The notes: generated from the letters alone by a model not told the origin. Counted from the stretch's first letter, positions 10,065-19,110 are shown. The stretch: 64,000 nt of DNA from Ructibacterium sp965146665 (GCA_965146665.1 CBCTHE010000006.1:130878-194877); one strand, 5' to 3'. Numbers and translations: made by a program.

Positions 10065-12749
10065 ATGAAAGAGAGTGAAATTGTCCGATTAGATATGATG
10101 CATGTGGAGTGCAGACCATGGGGCGGCGAGGACCTTAATAAAGTCAAAACATCGCTTTCTTTAGGTGACTGCGGAAAAATGGGCAGCCGGATTGCGTGGT
10201 GCTCCAGTAATCCGTCGGTCATCACCGGCCTGGGCCGGGTGATACGTCCAAAGTGGGGAGAACCTCCGGCAAAGGTGAGCATGACGGCGTCAGTTTCCTG
10301 CGGCGGTATATCACAGAAAAAAGTGTTTGATCTTACTGTCCTTCCAGACGATACCTATGCAGATCCAGGGTATGATTCAGATGAAAACTTTTTCCAAAAG
10401 CTGGATTATCGCAGAACCGGACTGAAAGCGGTAAAAAAAAGTGTGGAAGCCGGGGATTATGCCGATGCCAAAGCAGAACTGTTGCAGTATTTTCGGCAGA
10501 AACAGTTTAAAAGAGAAACGTTTGAGAAATTTCCAACTGGTATGTCAGAGATGATGCTCAGCGGCGTGAGTACTCTGCAACGGTGTGACAGATATTATAA
10601 AGGAAAATTTCAGGTTGATTCTGAGGAGTATGAAGAACAAAGAATCCAGATTCAATGCGGGGGTTTGAGCAATGGGATGACGGTTACATACGATGTATGC
10701 GCCAAATATAATGAAACCGTTGGAATCAAAATAGCCGGAAGCGCTTTTGAAAATACGCATATGAGACCGGTACTGGAAGTAGTGACAGCGGCGGGTATCA
10801 AACGATTTAATTGTCAGGACAGTGCGGTAGTGGGCGCAGGCAGCAGCGCAGATGTATCCTTGAAAATGCGGAAAGAACTGTATGCCAAGATGTTTGGCGG
10901 ATTTTGGGGCAGCGGGACTTTCCACAGTCTGGTCCGGTTTCAGATCGATGGGCTGGAGTCGGCAGCTGAGAAAGCCAGCCTTATTCTCTATACAAAAAAG
11001 GATATGGCGCTGGATGGGACAAAGGAACTCCTCGTACTGCTGTTTCCCCACAACACATGGGATGGCGGCAATGTCAAATGGAATGACTTTAAGTGGCAGT
11101 CCGCCAGCCGCAGCGGCCTGCCGCAGCCGGATACCTGGGACTTAGAGAAGGGGTTTGACTTTGAATATTTATTCCAGCGGGTGCGTTTTAAGCACTTCCC
11201 CTGGCTGTTGGAGGAGTACAGACAGTCTGGAAACGAGGAGATACCATATTACCTCATAAAAACCATGGCAGACTTTATTCAGGCTAAGGGGATGCCCTTT
11301 ACGTATCGGTCCGGCCAGCATGAGCACATTGGAAACGCCTGGCGTGATGATACGACCAGCCGGACTCTGTGCGGCGGCTGGCCGCGCGGCCTGGACGCGG
11401 CAGAGAGAATTCGGGCGTTTGCCAGTGTCTTTGGAGAGCTTGTACAAAGCCGGTTTATGACTGCGGAGGTCTGTACGGCAATCTTGAAATACGCATGGGA
11501 TGCCTGCCATGCGCTGGCTTTTCAAAGTTTGACAAAGCCGTTCACCAATTTAAGGCAGTTTGAAGTCATGGGCCTGTTCGAAGCGGCGGTGGTGTTTTCA
11601 GAATTTCAAGAACAGGACGAGTGGATCAGGGCTGTTCATCAGACAATGGAAGATATGATGTTTTCCGTAACGCTGGAGGATGGGACCTACAACGAGATGA
11701 CCGGCGGGTACAATATGAGCGTATGCCAAAATTTTGTTGATTTCAAAAAACACGGGATTGAAAACGGGTATATACAGTCAGAGGCGTTTGATTTGCGCTT
11801 GAAAAGGTTTGCCCGGTATAATGTTTTGCTTCAGGGGCCGGACGGCGAATCTCTGCAGTATGGAGACCAGGCTGCCGGCCGCTGCGAAGGGGTACAGTTT
11901 TCCGAGTTGATGGCGTGGTTTCAGGATGAGGAGCTGACCTATCTCTTGTCAAGGGGGGAACAGGGAAAAAGGCCGGAGTGGACTTCTTTCCGTTTTCCAG
12001 TCAGCGGCGCGGCAATGCTTCGTTCCGATTGGGGAAGGGACGCGGTTTATCTCTTTACACAGGCTCGCGGCGGCGGATCTCATGGGCATCAGGACGACAA
12101 CCATATCACGCTTCTTGCAGGCGGCAGAGTTCTGCTGACGGACGCGGGAATTTTTACATATACACCGGATGACCCTTACCGCAGATGGGGCGTGTCTCCT
12201 TTGGCGCATAATACGGTTTGTATCAATGAACTCGAACAGGAATATTGGAAAGGTCCAGGCGCTTGCGAGGAGTTTATCACCGCGCCGCTTTGCGATATCC
12301 TCAGCCAAAGTACGAGAAGGTATCAGGGATTTTCCTATACCAGGAGGATTGTGTTTGTAAAGCCGGCTGTATTTATCATCACAGATAAGATCGTTCCTGA
12401 GGATAAAAAACAAGAAAATTGGTACAGGCAGCCGTGGCATATGCTCCCGACAGCAAAAATTTCGTTCGACTATAAAGAAAAGAGGATGAGGTCAAATTAT
12501 AAAGACGGTCCTAACATCTTTATCCAGTCGTTGGATAAAGATGTAAAACTCAAAAGAGAACAGGGATGGTATGACTATGGATATCAGCAGCTATCTGAAA
12601 ATCCTTATGGATATTTTGAAAGAAGAGATGTGAAAGGGAGCGTTGTCTTTCATACTATGATACAAATTGTAGAGGATGGCGCCGCAGCGCGGTGCGGTGC
12701 AAATTTCCCTCATACATCGATCAATAATGCGGATAGGAGACTGAAATAA
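10065..12749 (+). CDS. Heparinase II/III-family protein without signal peptide
   Basis: This 894-aa protein shares the core of its SLH-anchored neighbours. An N-terminal beta region is followed by an alpha-toroid (about 370-610), then a heparinase II/III-like beta-sandwich with MLRSDWGRDAVYL and GGGSHGHQDDNH (His673/His675) and a DAG strand. There is no export signal, no SLH domain and no cell-wall linker, so it is probably cytoplasmic and acts on imported oligosaccharides as an oligo-lyase. The start at 10065 follows GGGAGG. Its stop codon overlaps the next start (TAATG), a sign of translational coupling with the following SLH gene. The substrate cannot be read from sequence; PL12, PL15 and PL21 are the best-studied relatives of this fold. 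Confidence 0.8.
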   Translation: MKESEIVRLDMMHVECRPWGGEDLNKVKTSLSLGDCGKMGSRIAWCSSNPSVITGLGRVIRPKWGEPPAKVSMTASVSCGGISQKKVFDLTVLPDDTYADPGYDSDENFFQKLDYRRTGLKAVKKSVEAGDYADAKAELLQYFRQKQFKRETFEKFPTGMSEMMLSGVSTLQRCDRYYKGKFQVDSEEYEEQRIQIQCGGLSNGMTVTYDVCAKYNETVGIKIAGSAFENTHMRPVLEVVTAAGIKRFNCQDSAVVGAGSSADVSLKMRKELYAKMFGGFWGSGTFHSLVRFQIDGLESAAEKASLILYTKKDMALDGTKELLVLLFPHNTWDGGNVKWNDFKWQSASRSGLPQPDTWDLEKGFDFEYLFQRVRFKHFPWLLEEYRQSGNEEIPYYLIKTMADFIQAKGMPFTYRSGQHEHIGNAWRDDTTSRTLCGGWPRGLDAAERIRAFASVFGELVQSRFMTAEVCTAILKYAWDACHALAFQSLTKPFTNLRQFEVMGLFEAAVVFSEFQEQDEWIRAVHQTMEDMMFSVTLEDGTYNEMTGGYNMSVCQNFVDFKKHGIENGYIQSEAFDLRLKRFARYNVLLQGPDGESLQYGDQAAGRCEGVQFSELMAWFQDEELTYLLSRGEQGKRPEWTSFRFPVSGAAMLRSDWGRDAVYLFTQARGGGSHGHQDDNHITLLAGGRVLLTDAGIFTYTPDDPYRRWGVSPLAHNTVCINELEQEYWKGPGACEEFITAPLCDILSQSTRRYQGFSYTRRIVFVKPAVFIITDKIVPEDKKQENWYRQPWHMLPTAKISFDYKEKRMRSNYKDGPNIFIQSLDKDVKLKREQGWYDYGYQQLSENPYGYFERRDVKGSVVFHTMIQIVEDGAAARCGANFPHTSINNADRRLK

Positions 12750-15523
12750 TGAAAAAAGTACTTGCGATTTGTTTAATAGTTTGTATATTCGGCAGCTGTT
12801 CTTCCGCGGCGGCCTTGGGGGCAGGCGGCGTCTTGGGAGAGCGGGTATACAATACCCTGATTGGCTGTGAGATTATTTCTGAGGAGGACTCTGCGGAAAT
12901 GGACCAGCCGGTTACCCGTAAGGAAGCGGCGGAACTTATGATTCGGCTTCAGTTCTTAGAAAGCGCCGCCGGAGCTTTGGCGGGAACCTCTCAATTTTTG
13001 GATGTCGTGCCCAGCGACCCATATGCACCATATATCGCGCTGTGCAGCGATCTCGGTATTATCAGCGGGGACGGAGATGGATACTTCCGGCCCGACGAAC
13101 CGCTTTTGCTGGAAGAAGGAACCAAGCTTCTGGTGTCCTGTCTGGGCTATGACGCCGCTGCCCGGCAGGATGGAGGGTTCCCGAATGGATATATGTCAGA
13201 AGCGAAACGGCTTTCCTTATTCTATGGGGTAGATATGAGCGGGAGTTTTTCAAAGGGCGGTTTTTATACCATGATTTACAATGCTATGGAGGCCAAGGCG
13301 CTTCTGCCGGATTACAATGAATCGGGCACCGCCCATTTAGACGAAAAAACCTTTGGTGAGCGGCTGATGGAGCAGAAAAATATTATTACGGGCGAAGACT
13401 GTGTAATAGGAAATATCCGATACTCGGTTGATGAGGATAACACGGTTGACGCCAGGCATGTACGGATTGGAGAAAAACAGTTTGTTTTAGGTGAAATCTC
13501 GATACCGGAAATTCTGGGACGGACGATTACCTATTATGCCGTATTGAACCAGAATGATGAATATGAGCTGACACATGTGTTTAAAGCGCGAAATGAAAGG
13601 GAAATCCGCCTGACAGGGATTGCAGAGCCGTCATGGGCCTCAGGCCAGATAGAATTCTACGATCAGTCAAACGGCAGAAAAAAGAGCGTGAAGCTGGCAG
13701 AACAATGCAGGTATATCTATAACGGACGTCCGGCCGCGTTGCCTGCGGACGGAAAGGCAGAGGGAAATCTGTTATTGGTCGATCATGACGGAAGTGGGCA
13801 GTATGATCTTGTGGTTGAAACTGATGCTAAAACGTACCGCATCAGCTATATCAAAGCGGATAAAGGTGTTTTGCACTTTAACAGGGAAGCGTGGTATGCA
13901 GATGCCGAAATGCCGAAGGGATTGAAAGAACTTACGGAAGAGGATGAGGAGCGGGTCATTCAGATAGAAAACTCTGCTGGTGAGAAATTAGATCTGGCGG
14001 ATCTTTCTGTGGAGGATGTTGTGACCGTAATGGCAAGTCTGGACGGTAAACATGTGTATATCCGCAGAGAAGAAAACAAAATAGAGGGCAGCGTCACGGC
14101 AATTACAGATGAGACAGTTGGCATTGATGGAGAAACCTATACTCTGGCAAAAGAGGATGAGAGCCGAAAACCGTTCGGGATCGGCCGGCTTGGAATGAAA
14201 GGAACCTTTTTCTTCAATGACGAGGGACAAATCATCTATTTTGTCAAGGAAACTGGAGTCGGGGAATCATATGGCTACATTGCGGACATTGCAATGACAG
14301 GTGCTTTATCACCAGAGGTCATGATAAAATTGGTCCGTCCGGGCCGGATTCAATATTTTGAGGAGGCTTATGACGATGGGACAACGGACCGGTACTTAAA
14401 AGCGGCCAATGACGGTCTGGAGGTGCACTGCTTAAAAAGCCGCCTTACCGTGGATGGAGAGAGCGCAGAAGCAGAGCAGCTGGTGAAAAACGGTGTTCTC
14501 AAACAGGGAATGGTAATTCGGTATGAGCAGAACAGCGAGGGTTTGATTCATAAAATTTACTTCCCAGCAGCGTATTATGGGGCGGATGCCCGTTCTTCTC
14601 TGAGAAAGTTTGTGACCTTCAGCGACAGCAAGGCCACGAGTGAAGAAGAGAAAACGGTGTTTGCATTTTCAGCAATTAATAAGGGCGGATTTAAGGTGAG
14701 CGGTGAGGAATCGGCTGTTTTTTGTGTGCCGCCGCTTGCCGGTGAAGAACAGTTAATCACTGGAGACCCAAACTACACGATTCAAAACGATGACGATTAT
14801 TTTGATCAGATTAAGATGAATAATGATACGTCCTATTATACCCGTGCGTATGACTTCGAAGAGGAGACGGGAAATGTCAGAGTGTTTTTAATAGCCAGCG
14901 GTCTAAACGCGGATCGGTCTGACGACGTGCTTCAAAACGAGTCTTGGTCCATATTAGAATCCAAGGCGATCACTGCGAATCAGGATGGGGAGTTTGTCTA
15001 TTCGCTGAGCGGTTATTCCGAAGGCAAGAAGTTTAGCGCAGAATCCCTGCCAAATGATGCCAATGGCCTCAGCCGCCAGTTAGAGGATCTGCTGCCAGGG
15101 GATGTTTTCAAGTTTGTCAGAAATACGCAGGGCAAGATTTTTGAACTGTCGCCAAGAGGAGAAATATTTTCTGTTTCTACTGAAATTCCTGATTCCAGCG
15201 CGGGCTTTTATAGCCGTGATGCGGGTAATCTATATGGAAGAGTCAGTAAGATTGACAGAAAGATCATTGATGAAGCTACCACTCGTTATGCACATGTTAT
15301 TGATGTGGATTATGGCGACGGAGTGGAAACGATCACCGCATCCTATACAGACACGGCAATCTATACCTATAACATACGGCGGAAAACAGTTGAGGCCGCC
15401 ACAGCGGATGATATTTATTCCGATGAAGAAGCAGGCGCGGAGAACGGCACAATGATTTTTGCCAAGGTAGATATGGCAAATAATGCGCAAATTATTGTCA
15501 TTGCAGAGCAGGATTTGCTGTAA
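12749..15523 (+). CDS. SLH-domain surface protein of unknown function (copy 1)
   Basis: The 924-aa protein has an N-terminal signal peptide (MKKVLAICLIVCIFG) with a Cys at the end of the hydrophobic core that could act as a weak lipobox. SLH-type repeats follow (about 30-210; TRKEAAELMIRL, DVVPSDPYAPYI, GISGDGDGYFRP-like). The rest (~700 aa) is a chain of small beta-rich repeats of the kind 'EDVVTVMASLDGK..YI' alternating with 'VDGETYTL' strands, without any enzyme motif I recognise. The 904-aa protein at 53922-56636 has the same order of domains, and each copy sits next to an SLH heparinase gene. It is translationally coupled to the gene before it (1-nt overlap, AGGAG inside that gene). A structural or glycan-presenting cell-wall role is a guess from the context. 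Confidence 0.75.
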   Translation: MKKVLAICLIVCIFGSCSSAAALGAGGVLGERVYNTLIGCEIISEEDSAEMDQPVTRKEAAELMIRLQFLESAAGALAGTSQFLDVVPSDPYAPYIALCSDLGIISGDGDGYFRPDEPLLLEEGTKLLVSCLGYDAAARQDGGFPNGYMSEAKRLSLFYGVDMSGSFSKGGFYTMIYNAMEAKALLPDYNESGTAHLDEKTFGERLMEQKNIITGEDCVIGNIRYSVDEDNTVDARHVRIGEKQFVLGEISIPEILGRTITYYAVLNQNDEYELTHVFKARNEREIRLTGIAEPSWASGQIEFYDQSNGRKKSVKLAEQCRYIYNGRPAALPADGKAEGNLLLVDHDGSGQYDLVVETDAKTYRISYIKADKGVLHFNREAWYADAEMPKGLKELTEEDEERVIQIENSAGEKLDLADLSVEDVVTVMASLDGKHVYIRREENKIEGSVTAITDETVGIDGETYTLAKEDESRKPFGIGRLGMKGTFFFNDEGQIIYFVKETGVGESYGYIADIAMTGALSPEVMIKLVRPGRIQYFEEAYDDGTTDRYLKAANDGLEVHCLKSRLTVDGESAEAEQLVKNGVLKQGMVIRYEQNSEGLIHKIYFPAAYYGADARSSLRKFVTFSDSKATSEEEKTVFAFSAINKGGFKVSGEESAVFCVPPLAGEEQLITGDPNYTIQNDDDYFDQIKMNNDTSYYTRAYDFEEETGNVRVFLIASGLNADRSDDVLQNESWSILESKAITANQDGEFVYSLSGYSEGKKFSAESLPNDANGLSRQLEDLLPGDVFKFVRNTQGKIFELSPRGEIFSVSTEIPDSSAGFYSRDAGNLYGRVSKIDRKIIDEATTRYAHVIDVDYGDGVETITASYTDTAIYTYNIRRKTVEAATADDIYSDEEAGAENGTMIFAKVDMANNAQIIVIAEQDLL

Positions 15524-15531
15524 ATAGAATG

Positions 15532-15571
15532 AAAGACATACTTTAAAGTAACTTTGAGGTATGTCTTTTTT
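15532..15571 (+). terminator. Rho-independent terminator of the first polysaccharide operon
   Basis: AAAGACATAC (15532-15541) pairs with GTATGTCTTT (15559-15568), and the helix extends inward through G-U pairs. It is followed by a T run and lies nine bases after the stop codon. Confidence 0.9.
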
Positions 15572-15680
15572 ATGCGGAAAATACAAAAGCTGAGGTATAA
15601 AAAACCAAGCATGGAGAACGGTTCGGAGAGGCCGGGTGCCGTCAGTTGCCGCAAAGTGCCCTTTTCACCATAAAAATGAC

Positions 15681-15708
15681 TTGCATTATTTTATATATGT
15701 GTTATAAT
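15681..15708 (+). promoter_or_regulatory. Sigma-A type promoter for the RNA upstream of proB
   Basis: TTGCAT (15681-15686), a 16-bp gap and TATAAT (15703-15708). The expected transcript start is near 15715, just before a long hairpin. Confidence 0.7.
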
Positions 15709-15714
15709 ACAAAA

Positions 15715-15903
15715 GAATTAAATAATACAGCAAGTATAATTCTATTCTTGCTGTATTATTTATGCTGAAAGATAACAGGGGTCGAAGTGTCTGCCCGATT
15801 TATATAATAGCTTTCGCCCAAGAGCAGTGCTTTTTCGTGATTGTATCAAAACTGCACTCACAGCATAAATAAAAAACCTTGCTTTCAAGAAGCAGTTTTT
15901 TAT
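15715..15903 (+). ncRNA. Candidate structured small RNA or proB leader
   Basis: The region has its own promoter, no open frame and a terminator, giving an RNA of about 190 nt. Visible pairing: a perfect 15-bp hairpin at the 5' end (15720-15734 with 15747-15761), a perfect 12-bp long-range helix (TTATTTATGCTG at 15756-15767 with 15861-15872), and inside it GGG-(GT)-CGAAG pairing CTTTCGCCC and AGTGC pairing GCACT. A 3' terminator hairpin follows at 15871-15901. The 5' hairpin and the long-range helix compete for six bases. I do not recognise a T-box or a known riboswitch. The size and rod-like closure recall 6S RNA, but no diagnostic bubble could be confirmed. It could be either an independent sRNA or an attenuator of proB. 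Confidence 0.5.
15871..15903 (+). terminator. Terminator hairpin between the structured RNA and proB
   Basis: AAAAAAC-ct-TGCTT (15871-15884) pairs with AAGCAGTTTTTT (15890-15901) around a TCAAG loop; the 3' arm supplies the T run. It would end the upstream RNA or attenuate proB. Confidence 0.65.
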
Positions 15904-15964
15904 TAAAAAGTAATGAAGAGGCTGATATTTAGAATCATTGATTTGAGCAGAAAGGGAACTTGAT

Positions 15965-16747
15965 ATGGATCAGGTAAAGCGTGTGGTTGTCAAAGTGGGG
16001 ACCTCTACCTTGACACACGAGACGGGAAAAATCAATCTGAGAAGGCTGGAGAATCTGGTCCGGGTCCTCTCCGATCTGATGAATATGGGGATGGAGGTCA
16101 TTTTGGTCTCCAGCGGTGCAATCGGCGTGGGCGTCGGGAAACTGGGTCTGTCGGAAAAGCCCAGGGACACCCGCCAGAAACAGGCGCTTGCGGCCATTGG
16201 CCAGGCCAGCCTTATGTCGATTTACGAAAAATATTTCAAAGAATATGGGTACAATACAGGGCAGGTGCTGCTTACCAAATTCATATTGGAGGATGAGCTC
16301 CGGTATATCAGCGCGAAAAATGCGTTTGAGACCATGATAGGCTATCGGGTCGTACCCATCGTGAATGAAAATGATGTCATTTCCACTTATGAAATTGAAT
16401 TTGGAGACAATGATACTCTGTCCGCCTATGTGGCACGGCTGGTGAGCGCGGACCTGCTGGTTATTATGTCGGACATTGACGGGTTCTATGACGGAGATCC
16501 GGCGAGACCGGAATCCAGAGTGATTTCGGTGGTGGATGAGATCACAGACGAAATACGGAACTGTGCCGGCGGCGTTGGTTCGAGGCGGGGAACCGGAGGC
16601 ATGCGTACCAAGCTCAAAGCGGCGGAGCTGGCGGGACAGGATGGAATTGACATGGTGATCACCAATGGAAATCAACCGGATAACCTGTATGGCATTGTCC
16701 AGGGAGAGGCCATTGGGACGCTGTTCAAAGGCAGAAAAATAAAATAA
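15965..16747 (+). CDS. proB: Glutamate 5-kinase
   Basis: This 260-aa enzyme phosphorylates L-glutamate to gamma-glutamyl phosphate, the first step of proline synthesis. It is an amino-acid-kinase fold with the N-terminal KVGTSTLT phosphate loop, the LVSSGAIGVG motif (about 49-58), VNENDVIST and FGDNDTLSAYVA (about 135-155), and GTGGMRTKLKAA near residue 210. It ends without the C-terminal PUA domain present in some longer homologues, which is common in Clostridia. The start follows AAGGGA. The partner proA is not adjacent but lies 3 kb away on the opposite strand (19920-21173), so the usual proBA operon is split here. A structured RNA with a terminator lies directly upstream. Confidence 0.95.
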   Translation: MDQVKRVVVKVGTSTLTHETGKINLRRLENLVRVLSDLMNMGMEVILVSSGAIGVGVGKLGLSEKPRDTRQKQALAAIGQASLMSIYEKYFKEYGYNTGQVLLTKFILEDELRYISAKNAFETMIGYRVVPIVNENDVISTYEIEFGDNDTLSAYVARLVSADLLVIMSDIDGFYDGDPARPESRVISVVDEITDEIRNCAGGVGSRRGTGGMRTKLKAAELAGQDGIDMVITNGNQPDNLYGIVQGEAIGTLFKGRKIK

Positions 16748-16794
16748 AAAAGAGGACATGCGGACACTTGCGGCGCCGTATGCCCTCTTTTCTT
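16748..16794 (+). terminator. proB terminator
   Basis: A 14-bp stem (AAGAGGACATGCGG pairing CCGTATGCCCTCTT, one mismatch and one G-U) is followed by TTTTCTTAT directly after the proB stop. The A run on the left side would let it work in both directions. Confidence 0.85.
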
Positions 16795-16941
16795 ATATGC
16801 GCGCGCAGCGCTGGACAGAGAGGCATATTTGCGGCCCAGGAATGGTGATGTGTAAAATTGGGGATAAGTGCTGTCTGCCGGAGACGCTGTTCTCTTGGGG
16901 ATTTTGCGTTTCTGACCAACCTTTGTACTCCGCCTTCTTAG

Positions 16942-16969
16942 AAAAAAGCCCCGGCAAAGCCGCCGGGGC
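16942..16969 (-). terminator. Citrate synthase terminator
   Basis: GCCCCGGC (16948-16955) pairs with GCCGGGGC (16962-16969). On the - strand the stem is followed by six T residues. It lies 15 bp after the stop of the citrate synthase gene. Confidence 0.9.
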
Positions 16970-16984
16970 CCTAGACTGTTTTTG

Positions 16985-18346
16985 TTAACGTTCTGACATG
17001 GATTTATAATCCCGGTGCGGTGCAATGGGCTTGTAGGCAGGACGGATGATTTTGCCTGCGTTGATCAGTTCTTCGATCCGGTGCGCGCTCCAGCCGGCGA
17101 TTCTTGCAATGGCAAAAATCGGCGTATACAGCTCCTGCGGCAGTCCCAGCATATGATAGACAAAACCGCTGTAAAAGTCCACATTTGCGCTGACGCCCTT
17201 ATAAATCTTCCGCTTCTCCGAAATGACTTCCGGCGCGATCCGTTCGATCCGTTCATATAAGCCGTATTCCCTGTCATAGCCCTTGGCCTCGGAAAGCTGT
17301 TTGACAAAGCCCTTAAAGACATCCGCACGGGGATCTGACAGAGAGTAGACTGCGTGGCCCATGCCGTAGATCAGACCGCTGTGGTCAAAGGCCTCGCCGG
17401 CCAGAAGCTTGCGTAAGTAAGTGCGGATTTCATCCTCATCGGTCCAGTCCTTGAGGTTTTCCTTGATGTTTTCCAGCATCTGTACCACCTTGATGTTTGC
17501 GCCGCCGTGCTTGGGCCCTTTGAGGGAACCCAGGGATGCCGCCACCACTGAATAGGTGTCGGTGCCGGAGGAGGAAACCACATGGGTGGTGAAGGTGGAG
17601 TTGTTGCCGCCGCCGTGCTCAGCCTGCAGGACCAGAGCAAGGTCCAGAATTCGTGCCTCAAGCTGGGTATACTTGCCGTCCGGCCGGAGCAAGTGCAGAA
17701 TGTTTTCGGCGGTGGACAGGTTTTCCATGGGCTGATGGATAAACAGGCTCTTTCCCTCGTGATAGTGAGAATAAGCCTGATAGCCGTAAACCGAGAGAAC
17801 AGGGAACAGCGCGATCAGCTCCAGACACTGCCGCAGAACGTTGGGAATAGAAATATCGTTTGCCCGCTCGTCATAGGAGTAAAGGGTGAGGACTGAACGC
17901 GCCAGCGTGTTCATCATATCAGGGCTTGGTGCTTTGAGGATGATGTCGGTCACAAAGTTGACCGGGAGTGTTCGGTAGTTTCCAAGAATGTGATTGAATT
18001 TTTCCAGCTGTTCCTGTGCGGGCAGATCCCCAAATAGAAGAAGATAAACGGTTTCTTCAAATCCGTACCGGTTGTCGTCCAAAAATCCCCTGACCAGCTT
18101 TTTGATGTCATAGCCGCGGTAATAGAGCTCACCCGGACAGGGCACCTCCTGCCCGTCCACAATCTTGCTGGAGCAAATGTCGGAAATTTCAGTCAGGCCG
18201 GTCAGGACTCCCTTGCCCTGCAGGTCACGGAGGCCGCGTTTTACGTCATACTTTGTGTACAGTGCCGGATCAATCCTGCCGTTTTTTAAACAGAGCTCGG
18301 ACAATTCAACGACTTCATCCGGTAATGCGGAAATTCTTTTTTTCAT
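16985..18346 (-). CDS. gltA: Citrate synthase (Si-type fold)
   Basis: The 453-aa enzyme condenses acetyl-CoA and oxaloacetate to citrate. In clostridia it feeds the oxidative branch toward 2-oxoglutarate and glutamate. Recognisable family motifs are ELYYRGYDIKKL near residue 75, EHGGGNNSTF with its active-site His (about 255), GSLKGPKHGGAN, MGHAVYSLSDPRA with the second His (about 335) and NVDFYSGF with the catalytic Asp (about 390). The N-terminal ~45 residues are an extension found in the long clostridial forms. It faces perR across a 272-bp shared upstream region, with its own -10/-35 at 18396-18424 and GGAGG 12 bases before the ATG. A product link to proline synthesis (glutamate supply) through the flanking proB and proA genes is plausible but inferred. 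Confidence 0.93.
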   Translation of the reverse strand: MKKRISALPDEVVELSELCLKNGRIDPALYTKYDVKRGLRDLQGKGVLTGLTEISDICSSKIVDGQEVPCPGELYYRGYDIKKLVRGFLDDNRYGFEETVYLLLFGDLPAQEQLEKFNHILGNYRTLPVNFVTDIILKAPSPDMMNTLARSVLTLYSYDERANDISIPNVLRQCLELIALFPVLSVYGYQAYSHYHEGKSLFIHQPMENLSTAENILHLLRPDGKYTQLEARILDLALVLQAEHGGGNNSTFTTHVVSSSGTDTYSVVAASLGSLKGPKHGGANIKVVQMLENIKENLKDWTDEDEIRTYLRKLLAGEAFDHSGLIYGMGHAVYSLSDPRADVFKGFVKQLSEAKGYDREYGLYERIERIAPEVISEKRKIYKGVSANVDFYSGFVYHMLGLPQELYTPIFAIARIAGWSAHRIEELINAGKIIRPAYKPIAPHRDYKSMSER

Positions 18347-18395
18347 AGTGATTCATTGCCTCCAATCTTTTGTTTTCTTGAGTTAATTGCCTATT

Positions 18396-18424
18396 ATTAT
18401 ATCATATGCCAAGGATTTACACAA
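18396..18424 (-). promoter_or_regulatory. Promoter of the citrate synthase gene
   Basis: Read on the - strand: TTGTGT (18424-18419), a 17-bp gap, then TATAAT (18401-18396), 50 bp before the start codon. Confidence 0.65.
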
Positions 18425-18545
18425 TAGAATTTTGTAAAGTTCATAAATTGTTTATATTCTAAACGAATATGACCGGATATATGGATAATATGACAGGAGG
18501 TGTCGGAATACGCGAAAAAAAATTAAATTATTTTGAAAAAAGGGG

Positions 18546-18574
18546 TTGACAAACGCGAAAAGCTTGTGTATTAT
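18546..18574 (+). promoter_or_regulatory. perR promoter
   Basis: TTGACA (18546-18551), a 17-bp gap and TATTAT (18569-18574). The operator-like palindrome follows directly. Confidence 0.75.
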
Positions 18575-18581
18575 AAAACAG

Positions 18582-18599
18582 TAATAATTACTATTATTA
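18582..18599 (+). promoter_or_regulatory. Fur/PerR-box-like operator
   Basis: TAATAAT, four bases, ATTATTA forms a perfect 7+7 inverted repeat just downstream of the perR -10 box, close to the TTATAATnATTATAA pattern of Per boxes. This suggests autoregulation by PerR. Confidence 0.7.
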
Positions 18600-18618
18600 A
18601 ATTGGAAGGCTGATCATT

Positions 18619-19032
18619 ATGCAGGGTTCAGGCGTGACAAAGAACAGCAGACAGCGCACCGCGGTCTTAGAGGTGCTGCGCGGAACCAAGTCGCATCCCA
18701 CTGCTGACTGGGTCTATGACAAGGTGCGGGAGGAGCTTCCCAATATCAGCCTGGGTACCGTTTACCGGAACTTGTCAAGGCTGACGGAGGCGGGGCTGAT
18801 ACAAAGGCTGGATGTGGGGGACGGTGTGGATCATTTTGACGCGGCCGTGGAACCCCATTATCACCTGTACTGTGAGTCGTGCAGACGGCTTTTGGATCTG
18901 GATTTGCCCTATGATACCGCGCTGAACGACAGGGCGGAGGCGCTTCATCCGGTACAGGTCAGCCGGCATAGTCTGGTTTTCCATGGGCTGTGCGGGACTT
19001 GTTCCGGCCGGAAGGATTTGTCTGGGAACTGA
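18619..19032 (+). CDS. perR: Fur-family peroxide-sensing repressor (PerR-like)
   Basis: This 137-aa DNA-binding repressor uses Fe or Mn at its regulatory site and releases DNA when His residues are oxidised by peroxide. It shows the Fur winged helix with LPNISLGTVYRNL as recognition helix (about 42-54) and the PerR-style ligands SHPTAD (His), HFD, HYH and DLDLP (Asp). The two structural zinc pairs CESC and CGTC are intact. GGAAGG precedes the ATG. Reverse rubrerythrin follows 78 bp downstream on the same strand, a pairing seen in oxygen-tolerant clostridia where PerR represses peroxide-reducing genes. Fur or Zur cannot be fully excluded without structure, but the ligand set and the neighbour favour PerR. 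Confidence 0.88.
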   Translation: MQGSGVTKNSRQRTAVLEVLRGTKSHPTADWVYDKVREELPNISLGTVYRNLSRLTEAGLIQRLDVGDGVDHFDAAVEPHYHLYCESCRRLLDLDLPYDTALNDRAEALHPVQVSRHSLVFHGLCGTCSGRKDLSGN

Positions 19033-19056
19033 AACGGGATACCGCCCCGTTATTTT
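19033..19056 (+). terminator. Weak hairpin after perR
   Basis: AACGGG (19033-19038) pairs with CCCGTT (19046-19051), followed by ATTTTA. It is short and may only partly stop transcription into the rubrerythrin gene. Confidence 0.4.
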
Positions 19057-19110
19057 ACAGCAGAAAAAATTAAATAAATATAAATTTTAGTTTTTTGGAG
19101 GTAATATTAT

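Noticed and set aside
15715..15903. T-box riboswitch for proB
   Set aside because: The leader has a terminator and sits before a proline gene, but the conserved T-box antiterminator sequence (AGGGTGGnACCGCG type) is absent.
16758..16988. 76-codon frame between proB and citrate synthase
   Set aside because: It begins inside the proB terminator and ends in the citrate synthase terminator; no ribosome site.
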